The notes: generated by a model from the sequence alone, not told the origin. Shown: positions 45,723 to 58,918, numbered from the stretch's first letter. The stretch: 64,000 nt of DNA from Rhynchospora pubera (GCA_028095005.1 CM051459.1:14928699-14992698), one strand, 5' to 3'. Program-made: numbers and translations.

Positions 45723-48099
45723 TAGTTTCAAATTAGAGTGCTATTTTTAAGTAGTCTAATATTCGGATTAAAATTTTATTCTGTGAGTGTTTGAATTATC
45801 TTTTTAACCTGGATTGAAAAGTTGTCCCAACAATTTCTTAATCCAAATTAAAAAGATGATCTCAACATCCTAAAAATAAAAATTTAATCTGAATGTTGGA
45901 CCACTTAAATATAACTCTAGATTCCAAAAAAAAGAAATATTTTTGATCGTTTAGAAATAATATTTTACTCTGAATAACTAATTATAATTTTATTCTTAAA
46001 TGATCCAAACGCCCCTCTATTAATCCAATCTTCCTATATGTCAATTTTCTAGAGCAAGTAAACTCATCATCCTCGTCCCCTCTCATCCAGTTTAAACTTC
46101 AATTTGAGGGGAAATTAGGTAAGATGAAGGAAGGAGAGATTAAATTAATTGTTTACTTAGACTACATCTAAAATTAGGAAAATTAAAATTGAACATTTTA
46201 AGATGAAATCTTCATCTGCAACAATCCCGTCTCTCTATATATGAATTTTGTAAAGCAAGTAAACTCATCCAGTCTAATTTTTCAATTTTGAGTTGGATGC
46301 AGCCTAATAGACCGAGTTTATTTATAAGAGCAACAATATAAATTAACATGCAACTTCGTCAGTATCAGCTGGCCTACGGGCATGCTTCAAAAATAAATAA
46401 ATAAATAATAAAATAATAATAAATTGTATCAAAGTCAGTCATGGGAGGCCCCAAAGATAGCAGCCTTCAAAGTCAATTCAATTTTTAATATAGAAAAAAA
46501 TAATCAGATCATTGAATTAAGTTAAAAAGAAAAAAAGAAGATTGTAGTCAGCAACATTTAAACAGCGTGTTTGGAAAAATAATAATAATAATAATAAATA
46601 AATAAATAAATTTTTTTTTCAAAGCGCGTCCTTTTTTATCGCTTCCACTAATACTAAACGGAGAGATTTTAAGAGATTTCATTAATATTTGCATTGGCCC
46701 GTTTGAATGGACATAAATAAAGAACAAATTTTTCAAAAATGATCCAAATAAATTTAGATTAATTAAAATTTATTCCGATTTCGAGACCATTAAAAAATAA
46801 TAATCTCAATCCAAATGAGTATATTCCTAATCATTTAGAAATAATATTTTTAATTAATTATTTCTTGTTTATTCTCAAAGAATCCACACACTTTTTTTTG
46901 TGTCAAATTGACCAATTATTCGAGCTTAACTTTCTTTGTTGAAAGAATACAAATTCTAAAATAGATAATATATACTTCCGTCGAATACTAATACTCCAGA
47001 CTATTTCGGTCCTGTACTTTCATTGTTTATTGTACTTCTTTCAATTCAATAAATTTTATGGCAATCCATATTATAACCAAAGATTACTTTCCTGTATGCT
47101 GTCTCATTTACTTAAGTTCGTCATATATTATCTGAGTTTTTGTGAATGTAGAGCTCAACATACCAAATTTTTATAGACTAAATATTTTTTTTTAGACATA
47201 CCGGCCAGTATTAGTATTTTTTTAGACTGGCAGGATTGAAAAATGACATTCTTCCCCTGTCCAACCCCTCTTAATTAAAGCTTAACCATTCTTAATGAAA
47301 ATTTATATGAAAAATGAAACTTTGATTGGACTGGCAGCCTGTGACATTCTTCCCCTGTCCAACCCCTCTTAATTAAAGCTTAACCATTCTTAATGAAAAT
47401 TTGAGGATTAAAGTTTTTATGTTTTCTCTAACAACCATCAACCAAACAATTTCTAAAATTTATAACAAATAATCAGTTCTGCATATCCTGCATAAATTTA
47501 TGTTCGTGTAAAATTCTAAAATGCCTAACAATATTCAATGTATGCAAAAGCTGGAGATTTATTTCGACGTGTTCACTGTTCAGTTAAGTGGGTCATCATC
47601 ATAATAAGAAATCTAGTACGATTACTTTAAAGAACCGTCTTTTCTAGAAAGGGATGAAATAAATGTCTTAAATGAAATGGCGTTTGCATTTGTTTGTTGA
47701 AATTCGGAAAAAGAAAAAGCAAATTGAAATTGTAGGCTCCATGTATTGATATTTCTGGGTACCTAGTAATTGTACTTTCTTACTTTTATGGATTTTTCTC
47801 GATCTGACCTCAATTCTTTTGATCGAAATACCTTTCGCTTTTCAAATTTTGTTAATCTGCACTATAAAATTATGGTGTCCTTATATATCATGATAAATGA
47901 TTAGGAATAGAGCCATAAAATATTATGGGATTAGATATTTAATTTTATAATTATTTCAAGTCACAAGTATATTTTTGAAATCTAGCATGGGTGGCAACTG
48001 CCTCTAGTCTATGCGGGATTCGATCGGAGAGGATTTGGTGGCTTCTCCGACCGCTATTGTAAATTTATGTTCTTTGTAACAAAATTTATCGAGAAATGC
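45723..48099. other. Intergenic; microsatellites and one duplication
   Basis: (AAAT)n/(AAT)n runs are at 46389-46425 and 46580-46612. A ~62-bp segment starting TGACATTCTTCCCCTGTCC occurs at about 47245 and 47341. No gene is recognised. Confidence 0.5.
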
Positions 48100-48445
48100 T
48101 ACGGCCAAATCGATATGGGTGATCAAATTCGATCATATCTTAATATGAAAATTTCAAGAAACTGATCCAAACCAACCATCTAATGTCATCTTTATATTAA
48201 AATCTCACCCAATTTTATTTATCTTTTTTTTTAACTAATTTTTCAGAATTAAAAAAAAATATCAATATAAATTATGGACCCTTCAATAAAAATAATTTTT
48301 AAAAATATACATAAAAAATCGAAAAAATGTAAAATTTGATATGCAATATAACGATCATGTTAGACAGTTCGGATCGGTCGGTTGAAGTTTTTATATTGAG
48401 ATATGATCGGGTTTAACAGAGCTCTTCTTCCATATCGTTTTGAAA
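48100..48445. mobile_element. Hairpin-type MITE with inverted arms
   Basis: GATCATATCTTAATATGAAAA near 48131 is inverted near 48390-48410 (ATATTGAGATATGATC). Similarity extends over ~100 bp per arm. A block TCGAAAAAATGTAAAATTTG also resembles the hairpin element at 32920-33322, so the two may be one superfamily. Borders are approximate. Confidence 0.6.
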
Positions 48446-48726
48446 AAGATCATATATCTATCTAATTGATGTCTTAGTTTTTTTTTTAAAAAAAAAATTA
48501 TAACATATTTGATAACGACATATATTTAAGTACGTGAGTAACTTTTTTTCCTATTTTTTTAACCAAGGGATTTAGACTAATCTTGTTTGTTGCTAAGACC
48601 ATTTGGTTATCAAAGTTCTTTTCTCCTTTTTTTTAGATTAAGTCTTTAATCTTTTTTTTTATTAATTCTTTACTCTCTGATATTACTACCATCAATCGAC
48701 GTAAGCCTGCATTATCTATTCTCCTT

Positions 48727-48885
48727 GGCTCCGTTTGAATGAGGTGTGGGAAGAAGGAAAGTAGGGAAGAAGTGAAAAAAAGTATTGAAAAATATGTAAC
48801 TTTGTGAAAAATTTGAATTGTTTATAATAAATTTATTCCATTCTTCCCTTCTTTTCTTCTTCCCACACCTCATTCAAACAGAGCC
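48727..48885. mobile_element. Tourist-like MITE, copy 6
   Basis: The ends are GGCTCCGTTTGAATGAGG and CCTCATTCAAACAGAGCC with the core GTAACTTTGTGAAAAATTTG. A CTT duplication flanks it (48724-48726, 48886-48888). Confidence 0.85.
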
Positions 48886-49837
48886 CTTTATATTGTTTGG
48901 TGCTTATCAATCTCATAAGAATTTCTCCACAATTAAATTTCCATAAAGCTCTGGTTCCTTGAGAGAAAATTTCTGATAAAATGACGAAAAAACTTGGAAT
49001 ATCATCATATCACATCAGTCTAAGACGACCATACCTCTTTAGTATATCGAAACAAATCTGCACATGACTGAATCCAAGAAATCGATACGGTGCAGTCTAG
49101 ACTGTCTAATCGCTCAGTACCACCCATAAAAAAGGAACTGCATACGAACATGAAATCTTGATATCGGGATTCTAAATTTTGTCGAGTGACATGTGTCAAA
49201 GAGGAAAGTCAGGTCCTGCTAACGGCCCCCGTCTCTAAACTTTATAACTCATCCAACTTTCATTTCATCTTATCCGTTGGTACAAAATATAATAAAATAA
49301 AAATTAATTATTTTTTAATTCCAATAATTATCATTTTTAAGTGTTTTATAAATGTCATATTCATTCGTTTGACCTAGCGAAATGTTAGTGAAGTGCATAA
49401 TTTTAATTTTTATGATTAATTACTCTTAATTATCCACAATTAAGGATGCACAAACAAGAAATTAGTACTTGAAGTCATTCACACAAAGAGAAGAGGTTTA
49501 AAGATATACCTCTCTTGATATCGTAATCAAGAGGCTTGAACCAAGGCTCGAATGAAGGTGATGCGTGCTCCAAAGATCTCCAAGTCGAAACTCCTCGAGT
49601 CCACTTGGTATTAACCAAATCCTCAACAAACTATGCTAGTAGTTTGGAGGATAAGCCTAATCCCTAGTTAACCATTTCTTCAAGCAAATCAACAAATCTA
49701 TTTGAGGAATAAGGGGTGCTCAACACATGAGTAATAGGGAGAGGAAGAGGGAGGAGGCGCCGGCCTAGGGAGGGTGTTAGGGGCGGTTAGGTTGTGGGGA
49801 GAGAGAGAAAGAGAGGTGGATTTGCAACCATACAACC

Positions 49838-49847
49838 CTTTATATAG
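49838..49847 (-). promoter_or_regulatory. TATA box of the outer solo LTR
   Basis: The minus strand reads CTATATAAAG, followed by a pyrimidine-rich leader (CTCTCTTTCTCTCTCTC). Confidence 0.65.
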
Positions 49848-51104
49848 TGTGCTAACCCTACATACCTCACACCACTTATTTACAACATTGCCACCCACCT
49901 ACCTCCTTGTATGGCCGGCCACATAAAGGGCCTCTATGGGCTTTGTGTTGTGTATTATGGATCCACTCAATCAATCATTAAATGAACCTTTCTTGTTGCT
50001 CCCAATTTGATTCCCTATTGGGCTTTTAATTAACACTTTAATTAAATCCTTTTAATTTATACATGTGTTGAATAAATAATTATTAACTTAATAATAATTA
50101 TTTAGGGATTAAAAATGCATTAATTTATTTCTATATGATCCATTTGATTTAATTAATTATAACGGTCTATAACGCTATTTAATTAATTAATTAATCAACT
50201 TATCATATTTTGCAATACTAACTATTGTAAATAAATAAATAATGCACGTATGGTTAAACACCAATTTTGTGTGATCCTTTGAGGATTTATGCTACGTTGG
50301 ACATGGAGTTAAATCGCTATTTAATTCCAATAATCATAAGCGGTATCTAGCAACACGTTATGATTCCCAATTCGCATAAATAGTGTACCGCTACAAAATT
50401 TCAATCCTGCATGAGAGAATAATTAGCTTCCCTATTTTGATTCTTATGTCACACGATATTGTAACATAGTAGAAATACCAGACCCAGTTTAATTGTGTTA
50501 ATTAGGTAAATCTTAAAAATAATATTAAGATAAATAAAATTTTAAAACTAATAATCTCAAACGATTAATTAAATTGTAACAGTAAAGTTCACTCGAAATC
50601 AAAATCTTTTAATTTGTGTAGTTTCTAAAAATCATCTACATGATTCTAGCAAAATCAAAGTTTAATTAATACTAAAATTTAACATCAGACTAATTAAATT
50701 TGAATGAAAACAATTAATTAAATAACTTTATATGAGTTGCAGCATTCTTAGCCACACAGTTCCTGCTACAGAAAATCCCAAAGATTAATTTTTAATAAAA
50801 ACTCAAAATTTCGCTGTCACCATCCCCTTTCCCCTTCTCCTTTCTTTCCTCTCGTGCGATCCGTCGGATTTTTCCCTTGCTCGATCCTCTTCTTGGATGC
50901 CTATCTCGACTCAATCGCCAAGGCGGATGTCGTGTGGCTAGCCAATCCAGCCTTGCCACCACCCCTGGCATCGCTTTGCCCCCTTTTCGTTCTTATCCGT
51001 GAGGCAATGGATTGGGTTAGGTCAGCCTTTGAGATTGGTGACGGAGCGATCTCCATCGTTCCTTTGTGGTTATTCTTATCCCCTTTTTCCTTTCTGTGTA
51101 TTGC

Positions 51105-51114
51105 CTATAAATAG
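51105..51114 (+). promoter_or_regulatory. TATA box of the LARD 5' LTR
   Basis: CTATAAATAG is an almost ideal plant TATA box. Transcription would start near 51140, making U3 about 0.7 kb and R+U5 about 3 kb, an unusually long transcribed LTR portion. Confidence 0.7.
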
Positions 51115-53259
51115 AGGTAGTGAAGGTGAGTCTTGACTTTGCTGTCGGTTTGAGAAAATCTCGGAAAAAGGGTGAGACAAAGAGAGAGAGAGTTATGGAC
51201 TGGGAGAGACGAGATTGAGAAGAGGCAAGAAAAGGAAAAAGGGATAGCTTGAGGTATATTGCTTTCCTCTCTTTCGGTTTTGAGTTCCATGGTGAATTTA
51301 CGTAATTAGACCCTAATCCCTAATTAGGCCTAAACAGTGACTTGGTATGAAGTTGAAACAGAGTTTAGATGATGGTTATGAAGGGGATAAGATAATTTCT
51401 GCCATTATATTGGTTAATTGGTTATAAGCCGATGGTAGATATGATTAATTTTGTTAAGCTAAAGGAAGAAAGGAATAATTGGTGTTACGCTTGTGTTACT
51501 CAGTTGGTATGCCATCCTGTGTGCTTGCGATGTTGGTACAGGTCTTGTACCAGCCTCAACCGAGGCTAAACAATCTCTGGTACCGTTCTGGTACCATTCT
51601 GGTTTGGTTCTGGCATAGATTTGCGAGGTTGAGGGCCTGTTTGTAAAGAATTTTATGTCCCAGGGACCTATTTGCAAAATTATAAGGGCATATTTACAGA
51701 CAAAAAGGACTTAATTGTAAAGATTTTAAGTTCAAGGGCCTTTGGATAAAGTGAGTGGGATTACGGGTCGGGTTTGCCCCTCCGTTATCGGATCTTGTCG
51801 GGTGAGTTGCGGACCCGAGAGGTTGGACTCAAGTCAACTGGTCAGGTTGACTTGGCCGAACCATATTGCGAGTTGGGCTTTGGGCCTGTGTTATGCTTTG
51901 GGCCTCTGTTGTGAATCATGGCTAATGGGATTTCTTTTATGTGTGGGCTGTTCTTTGAGGCCGAATCAAATATGAGATGTTGGACTTAATTAACAGAATT
52001 AATTATGGACTTAATGACTATCATTAGTTTTAATCCAAACTTAATCAAACGATTAAGTAAAGAAAATTGTGGGCTTAAGAATAAACAAAATTAATTAAAA
52101 GAAATGCCATTAGAAATGATCGGGGATTCCTTTAGTTAAGTGGATTCGATTTTTCGGGAGATGATGAGAATAGTCCGAGTGAGTCAAGAACATATACAAT
52201 GACACAAATCATCGACTTTCTGATCCTAAACAAACCAATCAAATAATTTAGATTTTAATTTTCTATTTCCAATTGTTTTCTTGATCTTAGATTATAATTT
52301 TCTGATTTAAATTTTCAATATAACAAATAGTTAAATAATTTAATAAATATTAAGCAATGCAAACTAATTAATTAAGTATTAATGAAATAAATCAAATATC
52401 GCATAACTAAATGAATGGTGAAAAAAAAATATTATATAATAAATAAGTGAATATTATCATCCTAGAATATAATTCATAACTTATATAATAAAAATAAATA
52501 TAAACTCTTAATGACTGGAAAGTCAAAACCAATTATTAATAATAAGATAAAATACTTAATAATATATTTTAAAACAGAATCCTCTAAATAAATAATCTGA
52601 ATCTAACTATCCAAATCTCAACCAGTGTGGTTAACTTAGGCCGTCAGTATGGTAACCCAAGAACCGCCAATAATTAGGTTATTTAGGTTACTTTAAGTAT
52701 GTAACGGTTAGTAAGAAAGTCACTTGTTTTATTAGGGAACCGAACTAGAATCACTTGACACGTGACTATCAAGCCTAGCAAACCGTTAAGGGAAAGAACC
52801 CAAGTATAATGGTCGTCAAGCATCCGAATCATCATGAGATATCGAAAAACTACGTTTAAGCTTTCTACTATCCAGGTGCGGAATTACGTTGGATTTTTGT
52901 TAAAGTTTAAGTAATTAATAAAATATGTTTTATTCATATGCATATTGGAAATTCGTTTGCCTGCATGACCGTATTCAAGCATTTTAAATGATAGTGCCCA
53001 ATTATTGATAAAACTGCATTTTGAAAGGCATGTTCTCCGTTTTGAGAAAGTTGATAAGTAACAGTCAGATATTTGGAAATGCCGTTGCTATTGATAAATC
53101 TGTCTTATGAATGATCTGACTGAAGGAAATGAAATGATGTGAATGAATAATTGAGATATGATGTGATATGCTTGATATGTGTGATTTGATATGTTTGCAT
53201 CACTCTCCGGAGTCGGTTGGCCCCCGGCTTCGGCCAGTTCGGTAGCGCTATACGGATTT

Positions 53260-53370
53260 GGAACTCCCTTTTGCCTGCCCAGGGTTAGAGATGAGTCTCT
53301 TTTGCCTGCCCTCGGGTTAGGGAGAGGTCTCCTTTTGCCTGCCCAACCGGTTGGGTTAGGAGTCCTGAGT
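53260..53370. repeat. Pyrimidine/GCC hairpin repeats in the LARD LTR
   Basis: CTTTTGCCTGCCC recurs three times at ~40-bp steps, each followed by a self-complementary block (CCC...GGGTTAG; CCCAACCGGTTGGG is a perfect palindrome). Two related CTTTTGCCAC units follow after the insertion (54908-54950). In the 3' LTR the five units are contiguous (61742-61945). Confidence 0.75.
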
Positions 53371-53410
53371 GAAAATGATTATGATTATGGAAGTATGTTA
53401 ATGATATGTG

Positions 53411-54890
53411 TGTTGTCCCTAAGGGGGGCGGCTTAACTAAGGTTTAGCGGAAGCGATTGAGGTTTCGGGCCGGTTTGGTATGAACTACCCTAACACAATT
53501 CAATTGGTACCCAATACAAGCAAGCACACAAGCAATTCAAGTATAGCAAGATAATAAAGAGAAAAAGAGAGAGAGAAATTGAACACTCGGTATGATTACG
53601 GAGTTCCGACCCGCTAGAAGAAGCTAGCCTTAGTCGTACGTCTCCGGGAGTTCCGCTACCACGAAAGGGCGCGCTCCGTTCAATTCCAACAAGAACGGGA
53701 CTACAACTTCGAACCGAATCACCTCGTCACAAGGACACTCGAGGCGGATCGGCCTAACTCGAATGGCACAACGGCCTCAAATGAGAAGAGCTCTCAACCT
53801 ATTCCAACCTACACCTAGCGACAACGTCGGGGCGGTGGTGTTTGAGGCTACTAAATCTCTCAAGATGGTCTAGCTATGAAAAGCTCAAGTGGGAGAGTAT
53901 CCCTATGCTCAAAGGCTCAATACTGGTCTAATTTTGCAAAGTATGGCTCTCTTACTCGTTTTTCCTTCTTCTTGGAGAGAGAACAAGGGGTGGATATATA
54001 TAGGGCTCGAAATGAGCAGTTCCCCAGCAAAAACAGGCCACAGCGTTGTACAACGCTGAATAGCGTTATACAACGCTGGAATATGACCGTTGTAAATTCT
54101 AACGGCTCTTTAATATAGCCGTTGGTCTGTCAGAGCGTTGTGCAACGCTATTTGCCGTCGCACAACGAAGGAGTGTAAAACCAAAGGAAAGCTCCGACAA
54201 TTCCGTTGGAAATTGTCAGAGCGTTGCTTGCCACTGAATGGCGTTACACAACGCTAAAGGGAGACAAAAGGAACAACTCTGACAGATTCAACAGAGCGTT
54301 GTACAACTGTATATGCCGTCACACAACGCTAACGTTACCCAACGCTGAAAGACGTTGGCTAACGTCTCCAGAGACTTTGCATGTAAAAGCAGCACAACTA
54401 ACTTGGGATTATTGTGGCGTTGTGCAACGCTATATGGCGTTGCACGATGGTACTCAGGAAAATTTCCAAGTTTTTAACTGTAGCGTTGTACAACTTTACT
54501 TAGCGTTGTACAACGTTGTGACTCAGCGTTGCCTAACTCTATATAGCGTTGTGCAACGTTGATTCACAAAAGTATGAATTTAGCTGTTCTAGCGTTGTGT
54601 AACTCTATCTAGCGTTGTACGACGCTAGGTCACAGAAAACAGGATTTTGCTGGTTTATTGAGCTTTTCGCTATCTAGACCATTTTAAGGATAAACAAGGA
54701 CCAAAGTATACCTTCTATCCTAGTCTAAACTAGCCTACAAGCTCTCTAATGACTTGATCTTGATCTTTCTCAAAGCTTTTATCCAAGTCCTCATAAATTG
54801 TATCTTCTTCCTATAAAACTCAAAGAAGATTGTTAAATGCCAAATGATATTGTTTTGCAATCGACAAACCTAGAGACGTTTAGTACAACA
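53411..54890 (-). mobile_element. Inner solo LTR (1480 bp) inside the LARD 5' LTR
   Basis: It starts TGTTGTCCCTAAG and ends TAGTACAACA (inverted ends TGTTGT/ACAACA). ATGTG is duplicated at 53406-53410 and 54891-54895. The 3' LTR of the LARD shows the empty site. There is no internal region or coding sequence, so it is a solo LTR. A TATA box on the minus strand (CCCTATATATATCC, about 53993-54006) followed by a pyrimidine-rich leader favours minus orientation. Family unknown. Confidence 0.85.
54041..54630. repeat. Cluster of GCGTTGTACAACGC-type palindromes
   Basis: About 16-18 full or partial copies lie in 590 bp, for example CAGCGTTGTACAACGCTG (54041-54058), AGCGTTATACAACGCT (54062-54077), AGCGTTGTGCAACGCT (54134-54149), and several near 54300-54330, 54417-54450, 54482-54515 and 54545-54630. 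Many come in pairs about 20-22 bp apart. If the LTR is on the minus strand they occupy the 600 bp directly upstream of its TATA box. Confidence 0.9.
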
Positions 54891-55624
54891 ATGTGGATTT
54901 GAAATCTCCTTTTGCCACTTGGGTAAGGGACGGATCCCTTTTGCCACCCAAGTTAGGGGAAGATTTGTGATTTGTTCAGATTTATGATATGCTCAATTCT
55001 GCCATGCTCGGACCCCTGACACGCTCAGTTTCCTATCATATCCAGACATGTGTTGTCTGCGATGGGATTCGTGCCACGTGTTCAGTTCCGACATGTATAT
55101 GACTTTTGTCATAGTCAGATTTTGTGATTTTGTCCGATTTCAATTATGGTCATATGTTGGATATCATGATTTAAACGAAGAATTTCAATTGATATCATTT
55201 AAGTTAACACATGCATGCCTTGTTTATATTAAATGCATATAATGTTTTTACAATCATATGTTTAATCAATAAATTAATTATTCATGGGTATTATTTCTAG
55301 AACTTGGATTTTAGCTTAAATTCACGTACTGGAACTAAAACCCGCACTGAGAATTTATTTCTCATTCCGTGCTTTTGCATGTTTTCCACAATGGATGTGG
55401 GTTCCAGGTTGCAGAGACGGGCTCGATCAAGTCAAGCGAAATTAAGCCAAAGTTTGTCTTGCCATGATGACTCAATGAGTCATAGGAGACAACGTGGTAG
55501 ATCATGGTAGGCTGGAACTTAACCCTTGTAATTAGTAAGGAAACGCCTTGCGAGTGCACAGAGATTGTGTATTCGCGGCGGGGATTGTCAAGCCCTATGT
55601 GTCGGGGTGTGACAGTCTCTTTGG

Positions 55625-55640
55625 TGGTATCAGAGCATGG
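55625..55640 (+). other. Primer binding site, initiator tRNA-Met type
   Basis: TGGTATCAGAGCATGG lies 11 bp after the left LTR and matches the usual tRNA-iMet complement with a one-base gap (GCATGG for GCCATGG). Confidence 0.85.
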
Positions 55641-58600
55641 TTTTAAGCCTTAACCAGACCTGTAATACGCGAGTGTGGGTAGCAGCTAGGATAATTAATG
55701 GTATATGCATATACATTTAAATAATAAGTAATTTATAAAATTAATTTGAGATATGATGCTGTAAATAAAGCGACAAGCAGTGATATGTTCATAGGTAAAC
55801 ATTATGATATGTATAAGTTATATAGATACGAATTAATATAGGAACTATATTCTTCCAAATTTACTTAAAATTTTAATATAAACAAGTAACAATGTGTAAA
55901 CGACGAATTTAGTAGAACAAAAATATTGTAGTTTTGCTTAATTAAGGGAGATTATGTTCCTTAATTAACTCTCATAGTGCATAATACATTGTCCTATTTG
56001 AATTTAATTACATGGCATGATTCATATCATATATATATAATTAAGTGGTAATATGATATTCATAAAATAGGTAGATGATATATAAATGGAAATACAACCA
56101 TGTAGGATGCATATATATATAATTGTAAATTATTGCAAATTAAACTAGAAAAAATATATATATTATATACATGTTATATTTAGGAAAGAAACTCTCACTA
56201 ATTAATTCGGTAATTAATTAGATTTGAATACTTCCTTAAAATATTTTATTAAATGGTATTAAATGCATGATAATGAATACTTGCTATTTTATTTTCTTCA
56301 ATTAGAACTATTCTAATAATTAATATAATGTATATATATACTACTATAATTTGGAAATAAGAGAAATATGTTATTGATAATTTAAGTGTTGATATAAACC
56401 TAACTTTATTTGTTATTAAAAACAATAGTACGTAGATAAACGAATTTTAGATGACGATATTTCAAAGATGACTCGGCTACACAAGAACTACCAGCATTGA
56501 AGAGGATGACTGTTGAAAAAACAAAACAGGAATGCAAGCCCCATAGTTTGCATTGAACCTGCAAAAAGAAAGTATGTACCAAAATAGTATTGGTATAATT
56601 ATAATAAGTTGCCTTGTCCTTAACTTTAATATAATTACTTGAATAATGTCTATTTCGAGTATGGAAGTAAGGACAAATGAGCTGAAGACTGTTCCAAAAT
56701 AAATTCAACATTGGACTTTGACAAGCTCAATGAGGCAAACATTATGGGAAAATACGTCCCCTGATGTAAGAATGAGATGTAATTCTCATAATAACTTGAA
56801 AAAAATTAGGAGGATGTATCCCAAAATAACCTCTGGATGTTACTGAAAATTTATTCTACCTATTATTCTATGAGATGATCTTTTTGTCCTTAGACACATG
56901 CATTAAGTCATCTTATAGTTACGAGTACTCAATGAATGTACTTGTATAAAATAAAATAGGTTAGAATTTTAACCGGAGGACTCGTTAATAGCTTATAAAC
57001 TATGGACTTTGCTAAACAACTGGATAACCCAAATGTTTGGCAACCAGAGGAAGTGCAATATAACCTTCCTAAATAATTTCATCTGTACTTCGAATGTCGA
57101 GTATATGATGATTAAGTCCTTAAGCTATTAACACTTAAAGCAATTAACTTGTTAAGATACAGGTTATAATGCTTGTTTGATGATAAGTGAATATCTCAAA
57201 TATTCCAGTTAATTTTCAAATATCTCAATATTTCAATAAGAACATTTTTGAGATTTTGTCTGGAATAAGAGATTAAATATTTAGATAGCTTATCATTAAA
57301 CATTGCGCCATTAATTTCTATTAGAACATAGTAAATTGGGTGCAATTAAAATTATTGCTAGTCTATAACTTATTTGACTAGGCAATTCACTCTTGAGACA
57401 CATAAAGGAGATGACTTGAAGTTAAATCAATATGTTATTATGAACATACGTAAATATTGGTATAAATAACTTCAACTTATCCTTACTTTATCAAGGAAGG
57501 TCACTTGCTATATCCGTTAACGTTCATTAAATTAAATAGTAATGTCGTTCGGATTTGCAATTCTTGGAAATCTGATAAATCATACCTTGGTGATTTGTTA
57601 GAGGATCGAAGAACTTCAATTGTCTTATGGTGTTAGAATAAATACATTATCTCCATTGACTGACAATAATTTTTAAATCCATATTGGATTGTGAAATTAT
57701 TTAAGATTAGTTATAGCTATGATAATTCATATTCTTAAATTACAATATATTCACTAGATGAATTATTGTAGATTTATAGAATTAAGCTATAACTATCAAC
57801 CAATTGGAGATAACAATTTAAAATTAACTTTCCAAGTCTGATGGAAAACTATCCATGACCTTGAGGGTTGTTGTGTAGATAGATTGTTATACCTAAAAGT
57901 ATTTCTCAATAAAGAGAAATAAAATGCTCAAGAAACGAGTCAAAAATATTCAACACCAATTTCAGTCATATTAATCTCGAGGCGAGTACTTATGCTATAT
58001 CCTTATTGAATAGCATATGTTTCTTGTTGACTGAAACTGTTTGAATATAATGACCTGACTCGAAACAAAGAATTCTTAGTGTGACTTGAGCTAATAGAAA
58101 GCTTATGACTTAAATATTCCGTAATAACATGATCAACGGATATTTTAAGTTAGAATAAGATCAGTCATACTAAAGGAACTATGAATTCTTTAAAGAAGAA
58201 TAAGACTCATGGAAATATATCGATTCTTACAAGAATAACCGACTTTCATTCTTGAAGAAAATTTTAATAATGAAAGTAGAAATTAGAATCGATTATATAT
58301 TTTATCTTGAGTCGGTAAGAGAGGAGAAACCCATAGTCCAGAAGAAACCTTTATACTTGGAATAGAGTTCACCAACACTAGATTACCTTGTCCATCCGTT
58401 TGTTTGAAATGTGTATGTTGAAAAAAAATAATAAATAAATAAATAGATAGATATGTCTAATCAGTAAACAAAATATTACCAAATCTCAAGATCTTGCTTG
58501 TGAGAATCAACAATCTAAATCCAAATTGATCTTAAAAAGAAATATAAATAAATATAAAATTTAAGATACTAATCATACCAAAATATATGGAAAACAACTA

Positions 58601-58918
58601 CCATGAAATTCGACAGTTAATAAGGACACTAAAATATCTGTATACGAAGATTGAAATCTATATTGGCTGGTCACCAATATTGATATTAATCTTTTATATA
58701 TTAAGTATTACTTTGCTTCCTTGACTGACCATCAAGAAAGTTAAAGTCATACTTTGATATATTTGTACCAACAACCAAGAGGTAAAAACGATTACTAAGC
58801 GAAACCAAAATAATAAAGAGAATAGAGTGGAACGATACTAAAACAAGTTAAAACATGATGAAACTAATCTCAAATATATATTAAACTTAACTTCTTTGAA
58901 ATTTCGAGGACGAAATTT

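Larger units (their letters stand above)
50460..55613 (+). repeat. 5' LTR of the LARD (interrupted)
   Basis: The LTR is 5154 bp as found, or about 3669 bp once the insertion at 53411-54890 and its duplication are removed. By eye it differs from the 3' LTR at only about 13 positions. Short frames such as the 86-aa one at 50854 occur identically in both LTRs and have no recognisable product. Confidence 0.9.

Noticed and set aside
46900..47000. Possible gene remnant in AT-rich DNA
   Set aside because: Stops in all frames and no protein similarity I can recognise.
50854..51114. 86-aa frame repeated identically at 59330-59590
   Set aside because: It lies in the U3 part of both LARD LTRs and ends over the TATA box. 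Identity is explained by LTR duplication, and there is no domain resemblance.
53191..53436. 81-aa frame in the LARD LTR
   Set aside because: Translation of the hairpin repeats, present in both LTRs and not conserved past the insertion point.
54206..54562. 118-aa frame over the palindrome cluster
   Set aside because: Its apparent repeats (ALYN/ALYS, VVQRY) are just translations of the GCGTTGTACAACGC motif.
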